Source of the DNA: Phocoena phocoena
Lineage: Eukaryota > Chordata > Mammalia > Artiodactyla > Phocoenidae
Assembly (NCBI RefSeq): GCF_963924675.1
Contig: NC_089232.1
Location: forward strand, 52,018,759 to 52,082,758
DNA: 64,000 bases
Direction: 5' to 3'
The notes under the pieces were generated by a model. It made no database searches. It was not told where the DNA came from and saw only the letters and a list, made by a program, of their open reading frames with translations. Below are positions 23,459 to 35,700 of the stretch, piece by piece (the first letter of the stretch is position 1; each line of letters begins with the position of its first letter). The position numbers were made by a program, and so were the translations under genes.

Positions 23459-24849
23459 GGCCTCATCTGAGCCCATGACACACCCAAACGGGACCTGGGC
23501 CAGCAGCCGTTAGGGTTGAGGTAAACATCTTGAGATGCTTTTGTCAACAGAGCCTCAGCCCTGTCCGCGTGTGGGCCTTGCAATTGCCCAGAGAGGGCTG
23601 GCGGACTTCCACTTAGAGGACTTAGTTTTGTCTCCAAAAGCTGAGCCTGATCCTTTCAGCTCTCCCCTACCGAAGCCTCTAGGGGAGGAAGGTAGTGCTA
23701 TCCTGGCATCGCCAGGCTCAAGGCGGTTACGAAACCCATTCCAGGCACCGGGAGAGGGCCAGGCCCTCCTGTGTTCTCTGCGGTCTGCGGGCTGTGGGGA
23801 GGATGGCAGGGCAAGAGGCCCAGTCCTAGGGCTGGATTCCCTCCCTGCGGGCTGGAGAGAAGGGAGAGGAGGATGCCTGCTGGCTTCTCCTGGGGAGCTT
23901 CCCGGCTGGACCGCTTCCCCCAGGAACCCGCCCCCTGCCTCCCGCACATCAGAGCCCCTCTCTCCACATTCAGCCCTTGCCCCTCTCCTCCCTCGTTCTC
24001 ATTCACTCCGGGCCATCTCATCCCCCCATGGCTCTAATGACCCCTAGCTTCCAGCCCAGGCCCCCTGCTAAGCAGTGGCCACACAGCCAGTGTCTCAAAG
24101 GTCAGCATGGAGCAGAGGGGCTAAGAATGCGTGCCCTGAGAGCCACACCATGTGGCTCCGATACAAGCTGTCAATCACTCCTTGCCTCAGTTTTCTCAGC
24201 TGTAAATGCGGATAACAGTACCTTCTCGAAGGGTCCATGTGAGGACTAAATGAAGTAATTCATCTACGGCTCCTGGTTCAGTGCCCGGCACCTCTTATTC
24301 TGTTATTCCTCCTCTTTGCACCCCACCCCCTCAAGGGCTGTCTTCCTCGTCCTGATGGATGGCTTCAGGTTACCTGAAGCATCCCAGACTTGGCCTGTCC
24401 CTCCTGCATCCAGTCACCTCCAGGCCCCAGTGACTCACTTCCTCTCCGTTCCTGCTGTCACCGCGTTGGTTTTGGACCTCTTTACATCTCTCCTTTCTCT
24501 CCCACTAGGCTGCCGGCTGGGTCCCTTAACTCCAGTCTCACTTCTCCCAGTCTAGCAGCCTCATGGTACAACCCCCAGTCGCTCTCTGTCAGCTCCAAGA
24601 CCAAGTCCACCCTCCAAGGTGTGCATGGCCCGGCAGCTTCTGGCCTTTGCCCACCTTCCTGGCTTCCTTTCAGCACATGCTCCTGGGTAGCAGCCGTGCC
24701 ACACCCCAGCCCGTGCTTCCACGTCCCTGCCTCTGTTCCTGCGGGGCCCGCTTCCCGGGACACCTACTTGTGCCCTTCCTCTTCTGCGGAATGCCTGCTT
24801 TTCCATCAAGACAGTCATATTAATAAATACATTTACAGAACCTAATATC

Positions 24850-25055
24850 CGACACTGTTCTAAACATGCTTTGCATGGATTAATTCATTTAATCTTTTCA
24901 ACAACTTCGTGAAATAAGTACCATTTCCAGAATGAGGAAACAGAGGCAGAGAGAGGTTAGTAAATTGCCCGAGCTCATAGAACTAGGAACTGGGAGAACC
25001 TGGGTGCAAAGCCACGCAGCCAGCTCTAGCGCCTGTGCCTGATTGCTACACCACC
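24850..25055 (+). mobile_element. MIR-family SINE
   Basis: Typical aatcttttcaacaacttcgt, gaggaaacagaggcagagag and cctgggtgcaaagcc text; among the best-preserved MIRs in the window. Confidence 0.8.
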
Positions 25056-26716
25056 TTCGAGACTCTCATGGCCCTGCCCTCCACGGCCTCTCCCAGCCCA
25101 GTTTGGCAACTACTGTTCCTTTGTCACAGCGTTGTTCATGTTGCTTTCCCATGAGCCTCTGGAGAGCAAGGACCATGTTCTGTTCATTTCCACATCTCCA
25201 TGGCCCACTGCGCTGGGCACTTGGTGGGTGCCCAGTACATATTACTAAATAAAAACCAAAGATCCACGGGTGAAGTGTCACCTGCCTTCTTGTTTTCACC
25301 AAAGTTTGGCGAAACTCGGTTTCCAAGACACATCTGGGACTTGCCTCCTCCAAGCAGCCTCGCCTACCCTCACCCTCTTCATTTGCTTGGAATGTTCCTT
25401 TCCCCCCTCCCCGCAAGGCCCTGGTGTATGTGGTCAGCTCTTGGTGAGGTCTGCTGATGGCCCAGGAGCCACGGGGAGCCAGCGGACTTGGGAGAAACGC
25501 TGGTTCTCTTTGTTTTGGGAGAAGGAGACTTGGTGGACTTGGGTCAGATCATGCTGACCCGGAGGCGGGTGCAGAGTTAAGAAGGGGCGGAGCGGAGGCA
25601 GGAGACACACAGACCAACAGTGGGTCCCGTTAGGACATCCCTCTGCCTCCACAGCCACCTTCTCCCCAGTTCAAATGACAGAGTAACAAGGAATCCAAAG
25701 GCAGAACTAGGGGCCAGCCTGTCCCCACACGGCTGTAATCGAGGTATCCATACACAGCATAAAGGAAGTGTCTTTCTCACAAAGTATTCATTCGGAAACC
25801 AAAACTGTGAGTCAGGGGCCAGGAAGGGCATTTTGAAGCCAATGCAAATTTCCCACAGCACCCAGAAGCTTTCCTCAATCTGAGAGCCTGTGTTTCAGGG
25901 GGTGCTGACAGGATGGTGGTGGGACAGTGGGGCCCTGCCACTGAATGAGCTCCTTCTGTGTGCCAGGCACTGGGCTGGACACCCTTTACACTTAGTCCCG
26001 TGCCCTCCTCACTGAGACTCTAGGAGCTGGGTCATGCCCTGTGTGCAGAGGCAGAAACCAAGTCAGGAATTGGTTTGTCCACCCCCAAGTGTCCATCCCC
26101 TGGGACGTCTGGTGGCTCTGATGCCAATCATTCAAGATTTTGGACATGTCCCATCAGGGGGAATGCACACATGTCTCATCAGGTGGGATGCCTTTGTCCC
26201 CCAGCTCCTGGGAGGAAGTGAGACCTGTGAGCTTCTACAGTGTGGGCTCTTCCTCCAGGAAGCCTCCCATCCTTACCCGTGTGTTGTTCCCAGATGCTTC
26301 CTGCAGCCGCCACCTCACGCTTCCTGTGGAAGCTGAAGCTCAGAGAGGGCTTGAATGTTCTCTCGGTCACCTAGGTAGAGCCATGTAGGTGTGGATGCAT
26401 CCAAGTGGCTGTGTCCAAATGTAAAGTCACTGGTTATTTTTTAAGTTACCAAGTAATATGTCCCACAGGCCTCCCTCAGTTGCCTCTCCCCCACCTCATC
26501 TGTCCTTCTCCCTGTACCTCGATCCCCACCCCCATCCCTGACTTCCTCAACGTCCCTCAACCCCTGCTTAACCCTCAGATCTCAGGTGATCCAGTAGGGG
26601 TCAGGGAGAGAATAGAGCATTTGTGCATTACTTTGTAGATTTTCAAAAGCAAAAAGTTTAGTGTGTGTGCGTGTTGCTGCATTGGTTTTAGGTGGCATTA
26701 AAATGTCCCCAACAAT

Positions 26717-27062
26717 GGGACTTCCCTGGTGGTGCAGTGGTTGAGAATCTGCCTGCCAATGCAGGGGACACGGGTTCGAGCCCTGGTCCGGGAAGATCCC
26801 ACATGCTGCGGAGCAACTAAGCCCGTGTGCCACAACTACTGAGCCTGTGCTCTAGAGCCCACAAGCCACAGCTACTGAGCCTGCACTCTAGAGCCCGTGA
26901 GACGCAACTACTGAAGCCCTAGAGCCGGTGCTGCACAACAAGAGAAGCCACCACAGTGAGAAGCCCGTGCACCGCAGCAAAGAGTAGCCCCTGCTCACCG
27001 CAACTAGAAAAGCCCGTGTGCAGCAACGAAGACCCAACGCAGCCAAAAAAAAAAAAAAAAAA
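26717..27062 (+). mobile_element. CHR-type SINE, long subtype
   Basis: Starts gggacttccctggtggtgca, has ggttcgagccctggtccgg, a long diverged body with repeated actgagcctg units, and an A18 tail. Flanked by gtccccaacaa / gtccccgacaa (26705-26715, 27063-27073; one mismatch). Confidence 0.92.
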
Positions 27063-27265
27063 GTCCCCGACAAGACCCTCTTGCAAAGTGTTGAAACTTG
27101 GGGATTTCCCTGGGAGGTGCCCTTGCAGAGGGTGGGGCTTCCTGGTCACAGCCTCAGATCAGGCTGGCCCACAGGTTGGCTGGGAAGTCAGTGTTTTCGG
27201 CCCCTGGGCCCTGCAGGCTCCCTTGTTGACAATGGGAGGAGCACTAAGAAACCCATAAGACACAG

Positions 27266-27596
27266 GGACTTCCCTGGTCGTCCAGTGGTAAGGAATCCGC
27301 CTTCCAATGCAGGGGACGGGGGTTCGATCCCTGGTCTGGGAACTAAGATCCCACACGCCACAGGGCAGCTAAGCCTGCATACCGCAAACTACGGAGTCCA
27401 CGTGCCCTGGATCCTGAGCGCTACAACTAGAGAGAGAAAAAACCCATGCGCCACAACTAGAGAGAAGCCCGCACGCCGCAACTAGAGAGAAGCCAGTGCG
27501 CAATGAAAGATCCCACATGCCTCAATGAAGATCCCGTGTGCCACAACTGAGGCCCGACGCACCCAAAAATAAAATAAATAATAAATCTTAAAAAAA
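27266..27596 (+). mobile_element. CHR-type SINE, long subtype
   Basis: Starts gggacttccctggtcgtcca, with ggttcgatccctggtctgg and repeated aactagagagaagccc units. Near-matching flanks agaaacccataagacacag / agaaatccatagggcacag (27247-27265, 27597-27615) show the duplication has aged. Confidence 0.92.
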
Positions 27597-27719
27597 AGAA
27601 ATCCATAGGGCACAGAATGGGGCTCAGTGCACAGAGGGCAGGCCACCCGTGGGGCCCAGGTGGGACCCTCAGCGAGTTCAGCCAATCCTGGCAGTGGCTG
27701 TGGGGCCTAGAGGGAAAGC

Positions 27720-27890
27720 ACTTAGTGAGCTGTGCAGGCTTTGCACCCAGGCCACTGAGCTCCAGCTTTGCCACTCACTGCCGGAGTGACCTTGGACAGG
27801 CTCCTCAACCACGCTGAGGCACGTGTCCTCATTCATAAAAGGGGGATGATGATACCTTTCCCTTAAGTTTGCTGTGAGGGTTAAATACCA
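27720..27890 (+). mobile_element. MIR-family SINE
   Basis: Text gtgaccttggacaggctcct, ctcattcataaaagggggat and gctgtgagggttaaata is characteristic. Confidence 0.75.
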
Positions 27891-28039
27891 ATATGTTGCT
27901 GCAGCTGTTTTGCCCTTCAATTCTCATAATTCTATTGGCCTATGTTATCTGCACACTTACCCTCATTTCCTGGTATTTCTTTGTCCTCCTTCACCCCTGC
28001 CCTAACAGAACTGGCCTGAGAACATAGCAAAGTAATAAT

Positions 28040-28290
28040 AGTCTTGCTTATTTCCAAAAGGACTTTCTCTAGAACTATGGTTGTTGCCTGGGGATAGGGA
28101 TGGAAGAAGGGAGTGATTATAGAGGGCACAAGGGAGGACGCTTTTGGGACAACGGAAACATTCGCTATCTTGATTGTGGTGATGGGTTTGTGGGTGTATG
28201 TCAAAACTGATTCATTTGTATACTTCAAACAGGTGAAGTCTATTGTACTTCACTGATGTAACAATGAATTTGGGGAGATGATTAAAAAGA
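28040..28290 (+). mobile_element. Old L1 3' end
   Basis: ggttgttgcctggggatagg and ttgattgtggtgatgggttt are typical L1 3'UTR phrases in plus orientation. Confidence 0.75.
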
Positions 28291-29210
28291 TATCTCAAAT
28301 GAGCACAAAGGATGAAAATATGCTTGAATGCTACATTCACATTTCATTAAACTACAACAGAACCTTAAAAGAAAAGCTTCGTCAGGAGTCATCTCAATAG
28401 ACCATCACAGTTTATCTGTGACCTAGGCCAGTATGTGCTAAACTCATAAGCATTGCAAGGACTGTGCTTATGGTCATATTCCTCATGCCTAGCCCAGAGC
28501 ATTGTGCCCAGTAGGCATGTAAAAAGACCGATGATTGAGTGATTGGTTGAATGAATGAATGTCTGTGGAAACTAAGGTTCGGTGAAAAGAAGTGACTGGG
28601 CGTGGAATCAGCTCCTCTATTGATATTTCAAGACTACTTTGAAGCAGGAGAATGTTGTCAGTAGTTCCCTCCTGTGTCCTCTGCCTCCGGTCTGCCCAGG
28701 ATGCCATGCAGGATCCTTGGTGATTGCCTTCCCTCCCTACCTGGTCACCTGCACCCTCCCCCAGAAAACCTGCTTTTCCTGTACACATTTCCTGGGGCCT
28801 TAGCTGCTCTCTGACAACTTCACCTGCACACAGGCAGAAGGGTGACGTTGCCTCCCAGATCACGTATTTTCCATTCTGAAGGAATGTGGACCGTGGATAT
28901 CTTAGTATGCTCATATGCATGGTGAGGAAGTGGGCCTGATGACCTCTGAGACCCTGCCCTTCTGTGGTGTGCTATGGTGCTATCATTCCTGGATGCCATC
29001 GTGAGGCCAAGACCACGTTTGTTTGGGTTGAGTTTACATCCTGACATGGTACAAAATTCAAAAGGTACAATAGGGTAATTCTCCCACCCTTGTGGTCCTG
29101 TCTCGTGTTGCCAGGTCACAGAGGTGACCACCCCTGCCAGTTCTTCATGTGTCTTCAAGGGACATTCCAGCATATGTAAATCTAGAATGAGGCCTGAGGA
29201 CATGGGCCAG
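28291..29210. other. Non-coding, no gene recognised
   Basis: Unique-looking sequence. The overlapping minus frames of 127-143 codons lack recognisable features. Confidence 0.5.
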
Positions 29211-31397
29211 ATTGGGTTGACATTTGTTTGTTTCTAATGCTGAAATGCTATTATTTAGATGCCCCGTAATTCAACCCCTGACCTTTAGGCTTAAAAGTAA
29301 TGCTGCAGTAAATATCCTTGTACATGTATCTTTGTACACATGTGGAAGTGTAACTGTAAAAATACCAGAGGTAGAATTGCTGATTCAAAAGATAAATATG
29401 GCATTTCATCGTGTATAGATATGACCAAATTGCCTTTCAGAGACGTTTACAACTTATGCTTCCATCCACAATACAGAGTGCTCATCTCTCCACATGCCTG
29501 CAGCAATAACATTTACCCAGGTTTTTTTTTCCAGTTAATAAAATTTTATTGAGGTATAAAGTTAACGTAGAGAAGCACACAAATCATAACTGTGTAGTTA
29601 GGTTAATTTTCCCAAAGTGAAACTGCCTTCTAGGTCATAAATAGACTATTAAGAGCATCCCAGAAGCCCCACGCCTGTGCTTTTTTTTTTTTTTTTCCCA
29701 CTACTGTCCTGCCCAAAGGTGATCAATATCTGACTTTTAATACCATAGGTTAGTTTTGCCCAACCTGTGTTAGTACCAAACTTTTGGAATATATGGAATT
29801 GTATAGTTTGTAATCTGTTGCCTCTGGTTTCTAACACTCAGCATTTATGAAATTCATCCGTGTTCTTGCATGTAGCAGTAGTTCATTTTCATTGCTGCGT
29901 CATACTCCGTATTTTAAATATACGACAACTTATTTGTCCATTCTACCAGTGACAGACATTTGGGTTATTTTTAGTCTGGGGCCATTGGAAATCATGCTGC
30001 TATGTATGTTCTTATACCTGTCTTGCAGGACAAATGAACTCATTTCTCTTGGGTATTTCTATGAGAATAGACTGGTAAGAGAGTATGCTTATGTTCAGCT
30101 CCCCTAAGTGGTTGAACCAATTCACCAACAGCCAGCCGAGAGAGCCATGTTGGACTTCAGCTCAGCTGAGCAAAGCAGTGTGTCTCTGCAGCTTAGTAAT
30201 GCTAACTGAGATTTGGGAAAGGGCTTGTAAAGAAAGACCTTTTCATTTTGTTAGCACCTAGCTTATGCCTTAAAAAATGACAGAAAGTTAAATATACTAA
30301 TAATTTTTTTTTTTTTAACTACACTCCAATTTATTTACTTCCACCAGTGTTGTATGAGAGTTCCAGCTGCTTCGTGTCCTCTCCAGGGCTTGGTGTTGAC
30401 AGCTTTTTTCAACCTTAGCTATTCTGGTGGGTGTGTAAGTGGTTTCTCACTGTGGTTTTAATTTCATTCTCCTGAGTTTGAGCTCCATTTTATATTTTCA
30501 TTGGCCATAAAAACGTTTGTGAAGTGTCTATTCAAGTCTTTTGTTCATTTTTCTATTGCTGTTAAAATTGATTTGAGGAGTTCTTTATATATCCCAGACC
30601 TGAGTTTTGGGGTCAGATGTAAATATTGCAAATATTGTCTCCCATTCTGTGGATGGCCTTTTCATGTCAAAGAAGTCTTGCTTACTTTGAGGTCATGAAG
30701 ATGTTCTCCTATATTACCTTCTAGCAGCTTTATTTGTCTTCCACATTTAGATCTCTATTCCATCTGGAAATTTTAAATTTGGTGTGAAGTAAGAGTTAAG
30801 AATATAATTTTTCCCCCATATGGATATATGATTAACTTGGTACATTTGTTGAAAAGACCATCCTTTTCTCATTTGCTCTGCAGTGTTACCTTTGTCATGG
30901 AGTGAGTGTCCAGACATGAGTGGGTCAATTTCTGGACTGTCTTTTCTGTTTTATTGGTCTATTTGTCTATCCTTACATAATACCACCCTGTCATAATTTT
31001 TGTGGTTTTAAAATAAGTTTTGATATCCAGTAGTATAAGTCTTCCAACTTTGTTCTTCAGTATTGTTTTTGAATACTCTTGGCCTTAACATTTCCATATA
31101 AATTTCAGAATATGTTTCTCAGACTACAGACACACATATACACGTAAACTAAATTCTAGTATTCTGATTCGGACTGCATTTAACATATAACTAAATTTGA
31201 CAAAAATTGACATCTTAAATATATTGACTTTTCCAATCCATGAACATGGGATAGCCCTTAATTTATTTTAGTATTTTATTTTTCTCAATATTTTTTGAAG
31301 TTTTATATTTAGCACTCGTACATCTTTTATATCTGTTCTTGGACATTTTATTTTTTTATTGATTTAGTACATATTGTCATTTAAAAATGTAACTTTT

Positions 31398-31696
31398 CTT
31401 TTTTTTTTTTTTTCTGCACTGGGTCCTTGTTGCTGCGTGTGGACTTTCTCTAGTTGTAGCGAGCGGGGACTGCTCTTTGTTGCAGTGTGCGGGCTTCTCA
31501 TTGCGGTGACTTCTCGTTGCAGGGCGTGGGCTCTAGGCACGCGGGCTTCAGTAGTTGCGACACGCAGGCTCAGTAGTTGTGGCACACAGGCTTAGTTGCT
31601 CCGCAGCATGTGGGATCTTCCCGGACCAGGGATCAAACCCGTGTCCCCTGCATTGGCAGGCAGATCCTTAACCACTGCGCCACCAGGGAAGTCCCT
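31398..31696 (-). mobile_element. CHR-type SINE
   Basis: Minus-strand start gggacttccctggtggcgca. Near-perfect duplication aaaaatgtaacttttc / aaaagtgtaacttttc on the two flanks (31383-31397 and 31697-31712). Confidence 0.92.
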
Positions 31697-32487
31697 AAAA
31701 GTGTAACTTTTCAGTTAGTTGTTGATAAATAACAACAGTTGATTTTCGTATATTGTCTTTGAATTTAGTAATCTTGCTAAATTCACTAATAAACCATAAT
31801 GGTTTATCTGAAGATCCGTTTACATTTTAATATACACCATCATGTAGACTGTAAATAATGACAGAGTTTTGTTCTGGTTTTTCTTTCTGATCCTCATACT
31901 TTTATTTATTTTTATTGTTGATTACACTGGTTAGGCCCCCTAGTATAATGTTGACTAGAAGTGATGATAGTTGGCCTCTTTTATCTTGTTTCTCTCAGGG
32001 GGAAAGCTTTTACTATTAGTATTAATTTCACCATTAAGTATAATGTTTGTAGTAAGTCTTTTAATTAAAATCCTTCATCATATTGAGGAAGTTACTCTTT
32101 ATTCCTAGTATGCTGAATTCTTTTCTTTTCCTAATAATAATGCATTTCAGATTTTATCAAATACCTTTTCTACATCTATTGAGTTTTTTCTTTATTCAGT
32201 TAAAATGGTAAGTTGCATCAGTTTTTCAGTGTTAAATTAGTCTTGTATTCCTGTAATAAGCCCAGCTTGCTCACAGTGCAGTTTCCTTCCCATATATTAC
32301 TGGGTTTGATTGGATAATATTTTGTTGAAGGTATTTGAATTGATGTTCATGAGAGGGAGTGGCCTTCTCTAAGTTGTCTTTTTTGTTAAATGTTTGTCAG
32401 GCTTTGGTAGCAAGGATATGTTGGCCTCAGAAATGAGTTCAAAGCATTCCCTCTATTTGCTAAATGTGTTTGAGAAAGGGTAATTTT

Positions 32488-32718
32488 TAAAAAAAATATA
32501 TTTTTATTTGGTTGCGCTGGGTCTTAGTTGTGTCAGGCAGGCTCCTTAGTTGCGGCACATGGGCTCCTTAGTTGCAGCAGGTGGGCTCCTTAGTTGTGAC
32601 ATGCAAACTCTTAGTTGCGGCATGCATGTGGGATCTAGTTCCCTGACCAGGGATTGAAACCTGGCCCCCTGCATTGGGAGCGTGGAGTCTTAACCACTGC
32701 ACCACCCAGGGAAGTCCC
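32488..32718 (-). mobile_element. CHR-type SINE, older subtype
   Basis: Minus-strand start gggacttccctgggtggtgc, with repeated aactaaggagcc units. Flanks gagaaagggtaattttt / gagaaaggttaattttc form the target-site duplication. Confidence 0.9.
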
Positions 32719-35033
32719 GAGAAAGGTTAATTTTCCTCAGACACCTGGGAGGATTTAATGGTGAAGCCATCTGGGACTGAAGTTTTCTTAGTGGGAAAGT
32801 TTTATTTAACGATTCAGTTTCTTTAATAAGTATGGAATTATTCGTATTTTCTATCACTTCTTGTGTCAATAATTTTGAATTTTCAAGAAGTTAGTCTATT
32901 TCATCTGATTTAATGGCAAAGTTTTTTCTAATATCCCTTTGTAATCTTTTATTTTCTGATATTAGTAATTTATACCTACTATCTCTTTTTCCTGATACAT
33001 CTTGCTAGGTGTTTATAAATTTTATTAATCTTTTCAAAGATTAATATAACCTTAGCTTTGTTGATTTTTCTCTGTTTTACACTTGTTTTCTATTTCATTA
33101 AGTTTTTCTCTCATGTTTTTTCTTTATTTCTTTTTTCTATTAGGCTTTAGTTTGCTGTTTGTTTCCTAAATTCTTGATATAAATACTTATATCATTGGTT
33201 TTCATCCCTTCTTTTCTAATATAATCTAATAACGCTATGCATCTCCCTGTAAGCATGGCTTTAACTGAATCCCAGAAGCTTTGACACATTGCTTTCATTC
33301 ATACTTAAAATATGGTCTAATTTCCATCGTGATTTTTTTGACCCATGGGTAATTCAGACATGTATTGCTTAAAATTCAACATGTGATTCTTAAACTTGCA
33401 TTCGGTTACTGATTTCTAGTTTAATTTCACTGTGGTCAGGGAATATACTCTGAGTCATTTTAACCTTTGAAATGTGTTAAGGCTTGCTTAGTACTAATAC
33501 TGTGCCCTCTAGTACCTGGCTAATTTTAGTAAATTAGCCATTTTAGTAATTTTAGGAAGCCTGTGTGTGCTTTAAAGAATGTCTGTTCTCTAGTTTTGGG
33601 GCACAGAGTTCTGCATATGTCAATTAGGTCTTCTTAACTGTATATTTCAATCTTTTATACCCTTATCTACTTTATTTCTTATTGTGATATAATTTACATA
33701 CCATAATATTCACCCTTTTAAAGTGTACAATTCAGTGGTTTTCAGTATATTAACAAAATCATGCAACCATTGTCACCAATTTCAGAACGTTTCATCACCC
33801 CAAAAAGAAACCTTCGCCATTTTCCCCTTCTTCCAGCCCTTGGTAACCACTAATTTACTTTCTGTATCTATGGATTTACCTCTTCTGAACATTGCATATA
33901 AGTTGAATCAGATAATATATGGCCTTTTGCGTTTGGCATCTTTCACTCAGAATGGTGTTTCCATGCTGTAGCACATATCAGTACTTCATTACTTTATATG
34001 GCTGAATAATATTGTATTATATACATACTGTTTATGTATTCATCAGTTGATAGACGTTTGGGTTGTTTCCACTTTTTGGCTGTTAGGAATAATGCTGCTA
34101 TAGACATTTGTGTATAAGTTTTTCTGTAACCATATGTTTTCAGTTTTCTGAGGTATATACCTAGGACTCTAATTGCAGGGTCATATGGTAATTCTGTGTT
34201 TAAATTTTTGAGGAGCCGCCAGATTGTTTTGTGAAGGGCTGTATCATTTTACATTTCTACCAGAAATGTATGAGGGTTGCAATTTCTCCACAGCTTCATC
34301 AACACTTGTTATTGTCTTTTAGATTTTAGCCATCCTAGTGGTGTATGAAGTGATATCTCATCATGGTTCTTATTTACATTTACCTAATCACTAAAGACCT
34401 TGAGCATCTTTTTTATATGCTTATAGGCCATTTGTATATCTTCTTTGGAGAAATGTATACAGTCTTTGGCCCATTTTAAATTGGGTTATTTTCCTTTTAA
34501 TTATTGAATTGTAAATATGCTTTATATATGCTGAAATTAGTCCCTTATCAAATATATAATTTACAAATATTTTCTCCCATTTTGTGGGTTATCTTTACTT
34601 TTTTCCTGCTTGTTCTGTTAGTCACTGAGAGAGGTGTGTTGAAATCCGCAACTATGATGATAGATTTTCTACTTTTCCTTGTAGTGGTGTCAATTTCTTA
34701 GGCCTATTAGGTGCATACAAATATAGAATTATCTTTCTGTTGCATTGACACTTTTATTATTATGAAATGTCCCTATTCATTTTAGTAATGTTTCTTCCTT
34801 AAAGTCTACCTAGCTAATACTAGTATGCTACACCAGCTTTTGTTTAGTGTTTGCCCTTTGTTTTTGTCCTTTTGTATTCTCCTATCTGTATTCTTATTTA
34901 GAAGTCATATGTCCTGTAAGCTGCTTATATATATTTTTTTAAACCCAGTCTGATATTTTTAATTAATTGAAATGTTTAACCTACTTATATTTTACATAAT
35001 TACTGATATATTTAGATTTAAATCTAGCATCTT

Positions 35034-35213
35034 TTTTAAAAATTGGAGTATAATTGCTTTACAATGTTGTATCAGTTTCTGCTGTACAATGAAGTGAATC
35101 AGCTATATGTATACATATACATATATGTATATGTATATAGGTCCCCTCCCTCTTGGACCTCCCTCCCCGCTTCCCCATCCCACCCATCTAGGTCATCACA
35201 GAGCACCAAGCTG
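35034..35213 (-). mobile_element. Short 5'-truncated L1 insertion
   Basis: 180 bp of L1 3'UTR (caatgttgtatcagtttctg) with perfect 12-bp target-site duplication atctagcatctt (35022-35033 and 35214-35225). It contains an AT-rich tandem stretch near 35105-35140. Confidence 0.88.
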
Positions 35214-35700
35214 ATCTAGCATCTTATTTGTTTTCTATTTGTCCCACTTATCCTATGTTCATTTTTTCTATCCTTTTTTGTCTTCTTTTAGAATAATCTC
35301 ATATTTTTTAAAGATTCCATTTCCCTGCTCTTTTAGCTTGTTAATTACACATTATTTTACAACACACATCCTTGACTTATTAAGGTCTAATATAAATTAG
35401 TACATGTACTACTTCCTAGACAATGCAGAAACTAAAAGTCATTTTACTCCGTTTACCCTTTCCCACCTCTTGTACTGTTGCTTTCATATACATTAATTTC
35501 ACATTTATTTAAAACCCCACAATATATTATCATTGTTATTGTTTTAACAGTCAATATTCACTTAGATTTATTCATTTATCCTTTTCTTTGCTCTTTGTTT
35601 CTTCCTGTATCTCTTCGTTTTTATCTGGCATCATTTTTCAATGAGTTAAATTTAAAAAAATAGTTTAAGGCTTACAGAAAAATTGCAAAGATAGCACAGA

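Larger units (their letters stand above)
23206..26704. other. GC-richer non-coding region with MIR/L2 pieces
   Basis: A (GT)n microsatellite lies at about 23436-23458. MIR-like pieces lie at about 24130-24295, 24850-25055 and 25930-26070 (for example ctcagttttctcagctgtaa, aggaaacagaggcagagaga). L2-like C/T-rich text lies at about 24430-24780. The 170-codon plus frame at 23535-24047 overlaps a 130-codon minus frame in GC-rich sequence and has no recognisable domain. Confidence 0.55.
29211..35700 (-). mobile_element. Mosaic of old L1 fragments (several copies)
   Basis: At least three overlapping L1 starts are seen: a 3' end at about 29520, a second 3'UTR at about 33680 (gtgatataatttacatacca) and a short young piece at 35034-35213. 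All are in minus orientation, with ORF2 text but no usable frame. Two CHR SINEs sit inside. Internal boundaries are uncertain. Confidence 0.75.

Noticed and set aside
23535..24047. 170-codon plus-strand frame in GC-rich DNA
   Set aside because: A 130-codon frame covers the same bases on the other strand, there is no recognisable domain, and open frames are expected at this GC content.
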